Under the pieces are notes generated by a model, which saw nothing but the letters and a program-made list of their open reading frames with translations, was not told the DNA's origin and made no database searches. From Candidatus Fibrimonadales bacterium (GTDB taxonomy: Bacteria; Fibrobacterota; Fibrobacteria; Fibrobacterales; Fibrobacteraceae), in the NCBI GenBank assembly GCA_009788135.1, contig WQSA01000010.1, positions 14,974 through 23,533 of the forward strand: a DNA stretch of 8,560 nucleotides. The letters run 5' to 3'. Shown in pieces: positions 6,332 to 8,560 of the stretch (positions are counted from its first letter, which is position 1; every line of letters starts with the position of its first letter). Both the position numbers and the translations under genes were made by a program.

Positions 6332-7608
6332 TGCACTCCTCCTTGCGACTGCGATGAAGCAACCGCTCTTATGCCATTGTTGGGGGTTGTTATTACCGAA
6401 TTGGCGCTCGAAGCCTCCCCGTTGAACTCAACTTCCATGGCAAGCTCGAAAGCCTTGACTTTTTCCTTTGGCCCGTAATCCGCTACGTTTTTAGGAAAAT
6501 GAAAGGCTTCGTCTGCTTTGCGATACACGGAGAACTCTTTGAAACGCAGCTTGCCTCTGCTCGCTTTAGGAGAATAAAAAGCAAAGGTTATGGCGAGGCA
6601 AGCATTTTTTATGTCTCTGCTGATTGCAAATTCGGCGTATCTTTTTACTTCCGCTGCATCGCTGGACTGCGGAGGATAGAACAAAACATCGGAAGGTGCA
6701 CCAGGCGGAAGATTGCCGCTTTTGTTCCTTATGCCAACCGCAATATGGTCCTTTCCGGGCAAAAGCTGCGTGCTGGCAGAATCCCTGTCGTTGTCCAGGG
6801 CTGTCAAAGGCGGCATTTTAAATTCAACTGCATAAGTATCGTCTTTGTCAAAATCCATTCCTATGCAATTTTCCCAAGCGGTTACTGCATCTTGCACAAG
6901 ATATATCTGGTTGAAATACTTTTGGTTTTTATTATTTTGCGCAGAAAATCCCGTGACTGCTATTTCCGTGCTGCCGTTGCCAGCTACATTTATGTTTTCG
7001 CTAACATCGGTACCCGACGTTCTTTTGGCAAAGCAATAGTTTGGAAACATGAATGGAGCAAAAAGAGTATCTTCGCTATTCAGCGTTCCCGGCCTTGATG
7101 GGGTCAAAACGAATTTCCTCACATTGGTCGCTATCAAAATTTGAGAACCATTTTCAGGGCAAATGCTGTCTGCATTGCCGTCTATTGTGCTACAACTGCG
7201 GTATAGATTGCTGTTTTCCACCCAGTAGGCAACTTTTCTTACGCCGAGGAAATTGCCCGCTTCGTTGAATTCCGCTTTTTTAAATACCAAGCTGTCGAAA
7301 TTTTCGCTTTGAGGAGCTTTGTAAAGAACATAAGATGAATAATCGCTGGCGTTTGCATCCCAATATACTTTGTCTCTTACGTTGAGCGAGCTTGCAGAGC
7401 TTAGCCCCCAGGCTTTGACTCCCATTTGCGAAATATCTTCTTTGAGCAATTTGGACACGCTTCCTATAACCTCGGCGCTTTTGAGCATATTCTGGCTGCG
7501 TACTCGCATAATTGCGGAATCGCCGAACACGCGCCCTGCAACAACGATTATAAAGCCGAGAATCGCCATGTAAACAACGAGCTCTATTAAAGTGAAGCCG
7601 CGTTTCAT
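6328..7608 (-). CDS. PilW/GspJ-like minor pilin with a beta-rich insert
   Basis: This is a 426-residue prepilin with the signal MKRG, cleaved before FTLIELVVYMAILGFIIVVAG; Glu at mature position 5 is present. After the membrane helix come the stem (residues about 30-65, LLKEDISQMGVKAWG) and a beta-rich head. The stretch ILIATNVRKFVLTP (157-170) and the late EKVKAFELAMEVEF (382-395) look like the strands that normally lie close together in PilW/GspJ proteins. Between them sit about 200 residues (175-380) with further strands (YAVEFKMPPL, HIAVGIRNK, ACLAITFAFYSP, GKLRFKEFSVYRK), possibly an inserted beta-sandwich. Family proteins are usually 200-350 residues, so this one is long. The start has AAGGTGG 4 nt upstream and overlaps the pilV stop as ATGA; its own stop overlaps the next start the same way. 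It acts in the inner membrane and pilus tip complex with its neighbours. Assignment to PilW rather than GspJ is not decidable from sequence alone. Confidence 0.82.
   Translation of the reverse strand: MKRGFTLIELVVYMAILGFIIVVAGRVFGDSAIMRVRSQNMLKSAEVIGSVSKLLKEDISQMGVKAWGLSSASSLNVRDKVYWDANASDYSSYVLYKAPQSENFDSLVFKKAEFNEAGNFLGVRKVAYWVENSNLYRSCSTIDGNADSICPENGSQILIATNVRKFVLTPSRPGTLNSEDTLFAPFMFPNYCFAKRTSGTDVSENINVAGNGSTEIAVTGFSAQNNKNQKYFNQIYLVQDAVTAWENCIGMDFDKDDTYAVEFKMPPLTALDNDRDSASTQLLPGKDHIAVGIRNKSGNLPPGAPSDVLFYPPQSSDAAEVKRYAEFAISRDIKNACLAITFAFYSPKASRGKLRFKEFSVYRKADEAFHFPKNVADYGPKEKVKAFELAMEVEFNGEASSANSVITTPNNGIRAVASSQSQGGVQ
6336..6344 (-). promoter_or_regulatory. Strong ribosome binding site of the giant pilin gene
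   Basis: The minus strand reads AAGGAGGAG and then TGCA before the ATG, so the AGGAGG core sits 6 nt from the start. It lies inside the last codons of the pilW-like gene. It is the best Shine-Dalgarno match in the window and fixes the start at 6331. It suggests that this reading frame is initiated well on its own as well as by coupling to the upstream stop. Confidence 0.85.
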
Positions 7609-8045
7609 CTTACCACCTTGGCCATCTTTATAGATTGCGTTGAATTTTTATGCATCCAGGAAACCGTAGCTTCAAGGTTTTTCGCATATATGTTTTGCGC
7701 CTTCGCAGAGCTGGCTACCGTAAAGCCTGTACTGTCTGCTGAATAGGTGCTGTCCAAAAGCGCGACTTTTACATCGAAAGCTATATCGAGCTTAGATTCC
7801 GGAGCCTTGTACCCAGGCTTCCTGAAAACCATGTTATCGCCATCCGCTGCAAGCGAGTTTATGCCTATGGCTCCAAGCGAGTCCAAAACGTGCTGCGCAA
7901 CCAAGTTTGCCGCATCTCTGGCCCTAACCCTTAAAATAGCCTCGCGGTTGCCCATTTGCAAAAGATTTAGGCCAATTATCAAAAAGGCCAAAACCACGGC
8001 AGCTACCATCACCTCCATTAAACCAAAGCCGCTTTTCTTGCTCAT
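7605..8045 (-). CDS. PilV/GspI-like minor pilin
   Basis: This is a 146-residue prepilin beginning MSKKSG, with cleavage before FGLMEVMVAAVVLAFLIIGL; Glu is at mature position 5. The stem NREAILRVRARDAANLVAQHVLDSL is typical of PilV/GspI, and the protein ends with strands including LEATVSWMHKN and SIKMAKVVR, the compact head of this family. I chose the ATG at 8045 rather than one 13 codons further upstream (8084). It places the cleavage site after a normal six-residue leader, overlaps the upstream stop as ATGA, and has GGGAGAGG just ahead. The longer form would add MHKTSQISWLGEA, which overlaps the fimT-like gene and gives an unusually long leader. It sits between the H-like and J-like genes, the canonical I position, and would join the pilus or pseudopilus initiation complex in the inner membrane. 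Confidence 0.85.
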   Translation of the reverse strand: MSKKSGFGLMEVMVAAVVLAFLIIGLNLLQMGNREAILRVRARDAANLVAQHVLDSLGAIGINSLAADGDNMVFRKPGYKAPESKLDIAFDVKVALLDSTYSADSTGFTVASSAKAQNIYAKNLEATVSWMHKNSTQSIKMAKVVR

Positions 8046-8560
8046 AGCCTCTCCCAGCCAAGAGATTTGGCTCGTTTTATGCAAGCGACAAAGGCATTGT
8101 TGTTTTTTGTTTTAACGGCGGCCCCGCAATAACCGTTGGCTCCGCAGGCTGCAAAATACCCATTCCCGGCTATTCCGGATGTGCCAATTCTGAACTCTGA
8201 TACTGCGCTGTTTTGAAAATCCCCCAATTCCCCCATGCAATTGGGAGATGCCGAAGACTTGCTGAAACCGTCGCTCAAAAGCTCGGTTTTCTGCTCAATT
8301 TCCGCGTTTCCCTCTTTTATGGCGTATTTTATGCTGTTGCCGTTTACCGTTATTTCCACATCCTTTCCCAGCCTTTTGCCCTCGGCTATGGCTCGTTCTG
8401 CGAAAGAGCGCATTGTTTGAGCGGTTTCCTTGGCCCTGTTAATGGAAATAAGCTCCATAAGACTTGCATAAGCAAGCCCGGAAAGTATGCCTATTATAAT
8501 GATTATTACCATTACTTCTATTAAAGTAAAGGCTTTATTTTGTTTAACTGCTTGTGCGGC
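8042..8560 (-). CDS. FimT/GspH-like minor pilin, start beyond the window
   Basis: 172 residues are visible, open to the right edge. The visible N-terminus reads AAQAVKQNKA followed by FTLIEVMVIIIIIGILSGLAYA, a clear prepilin membrane helix with Glu at +5; the residue before the cleavage site is Ala, not the usual Gly. The first ATG inside the window (8512) lies within the helix and cannot be the real start, because it would remove the signal. After the stem (RAKETAQTMRSFAERAIAEG) comes a strand-rich head with EITVNGNSIKYAI, FRIGTSGIAGNGYFAACG and VACIKRAKSLGWERL. Gene order and this architecture fit FimT/GspH. The C-terminal tail is basic, but the GRxR motif described for DNA-binding FimT proteins is not seen, so a DNA-uptake role is not supported by motif. 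It is the first visible gene of the operon and its stop overlaps the next start. Confidence 0.82.
   Translation of the reverse strand, partial: AAQAVKQNKAFTLIEVMVIIIIIGILSGLAYASLMELISINRAKETAQTMRSFAERAIAEGKRLGKDVEITVNGNSIKYAIKEGNAEIEQKTELLSDGFSKSSASPNCMGELGDFQNSAVSEFRIGTSGIAGNGYFAACGANGYCGAAVKTKNNNAFVACIKRAKSLGWERL

Noticed and set aside
6499..7098. 199-codon open frame on the plus strand
   Set aside because: Fully antisense to the pilW-like gene, with a composition full of Cys, Arg and Phe and no recognisable motif; a shadow frame.
8046..8084. Longer N-terminus for the pilV-like protein starting at 8084
   Set aside because: It would give a 19-residue leader overlapping the upstream gene, while the ATG at 8045 has a normal leader, an ATGA overlap and a ribosome site.
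8042..8512. Start of the fimT-like gene at the ATG at 8512
   Set aside because: That codon lies inside the membrane helix after FTLIEV; the in-frame upstream codons encode the prepilin signal and stay open to the window edge.

Overview
The window is about 8.6 kb of densely coding bacterial DNA in which every supported gene lies on the minus strand. Reading from the right edge leftwards, it holds the four-gene minor-pilin (pseudopilin) operon fimT/gspH-like, pilV/gspI-like, pilW/gspJ-like and pilX/gspK-like. An 86-bp gap with a strong hairpin follows, then the 5' part of a coaE (dephospho-CoA kinase) gene that runs off the left edge. Each of the three pilin-pilin junctions is an ATGA stop/start overlap, so the four genes are almost certainly co-transcribed and translationally coupled. 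The promoter and the first codons of the fimT-like gene lie beyond the right edge.

The outstanding object is the last pilin gene (611-6331), which encodes 1906 residues where ordinary PilX/GspK proteins have about 150-350. It begins with a normal type IV prepilin N-terminus lacking Glu5. It continues with a bactofilin-like beta-solenoid stretch, a long Cys-containing beta-rich region of unknown function, five copies of a four-cysteine Ig-like repeat, poly-serine linkers (21, 12 and 5 Ser) and a Cys-rich tail. The layout suggests a tip-located modular pilin adhesin that combines the pilus-priming role of PilX/GspK with a PilY1-like presentation role. That role is inference.

The organism is probably a member of the Fibrobacterota (Fibrobacter-like, from a gut or other cellulose-degrading habitat). 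The grounds are the long poly-serine linkers, typical of Fibrobacter and a few other cellulolytic bacteria, the giant Cys/Asn/Ser/Thr-rich secreted proteins and the intermediate GC content. No marker gene settles this; confidence is about 0.6.

The four pilins would be cleaved by a prepilin peptidase and inserted in the inner membrane. They would form the initiating tip complex of a type IV pilus or type II secretion pseudopilus, with the giant protein displayed outside. No RNA genes, CRISPR arrays, insertion sequences or attachment sites were seen. No gene-free stretch exceeds 90 bp.
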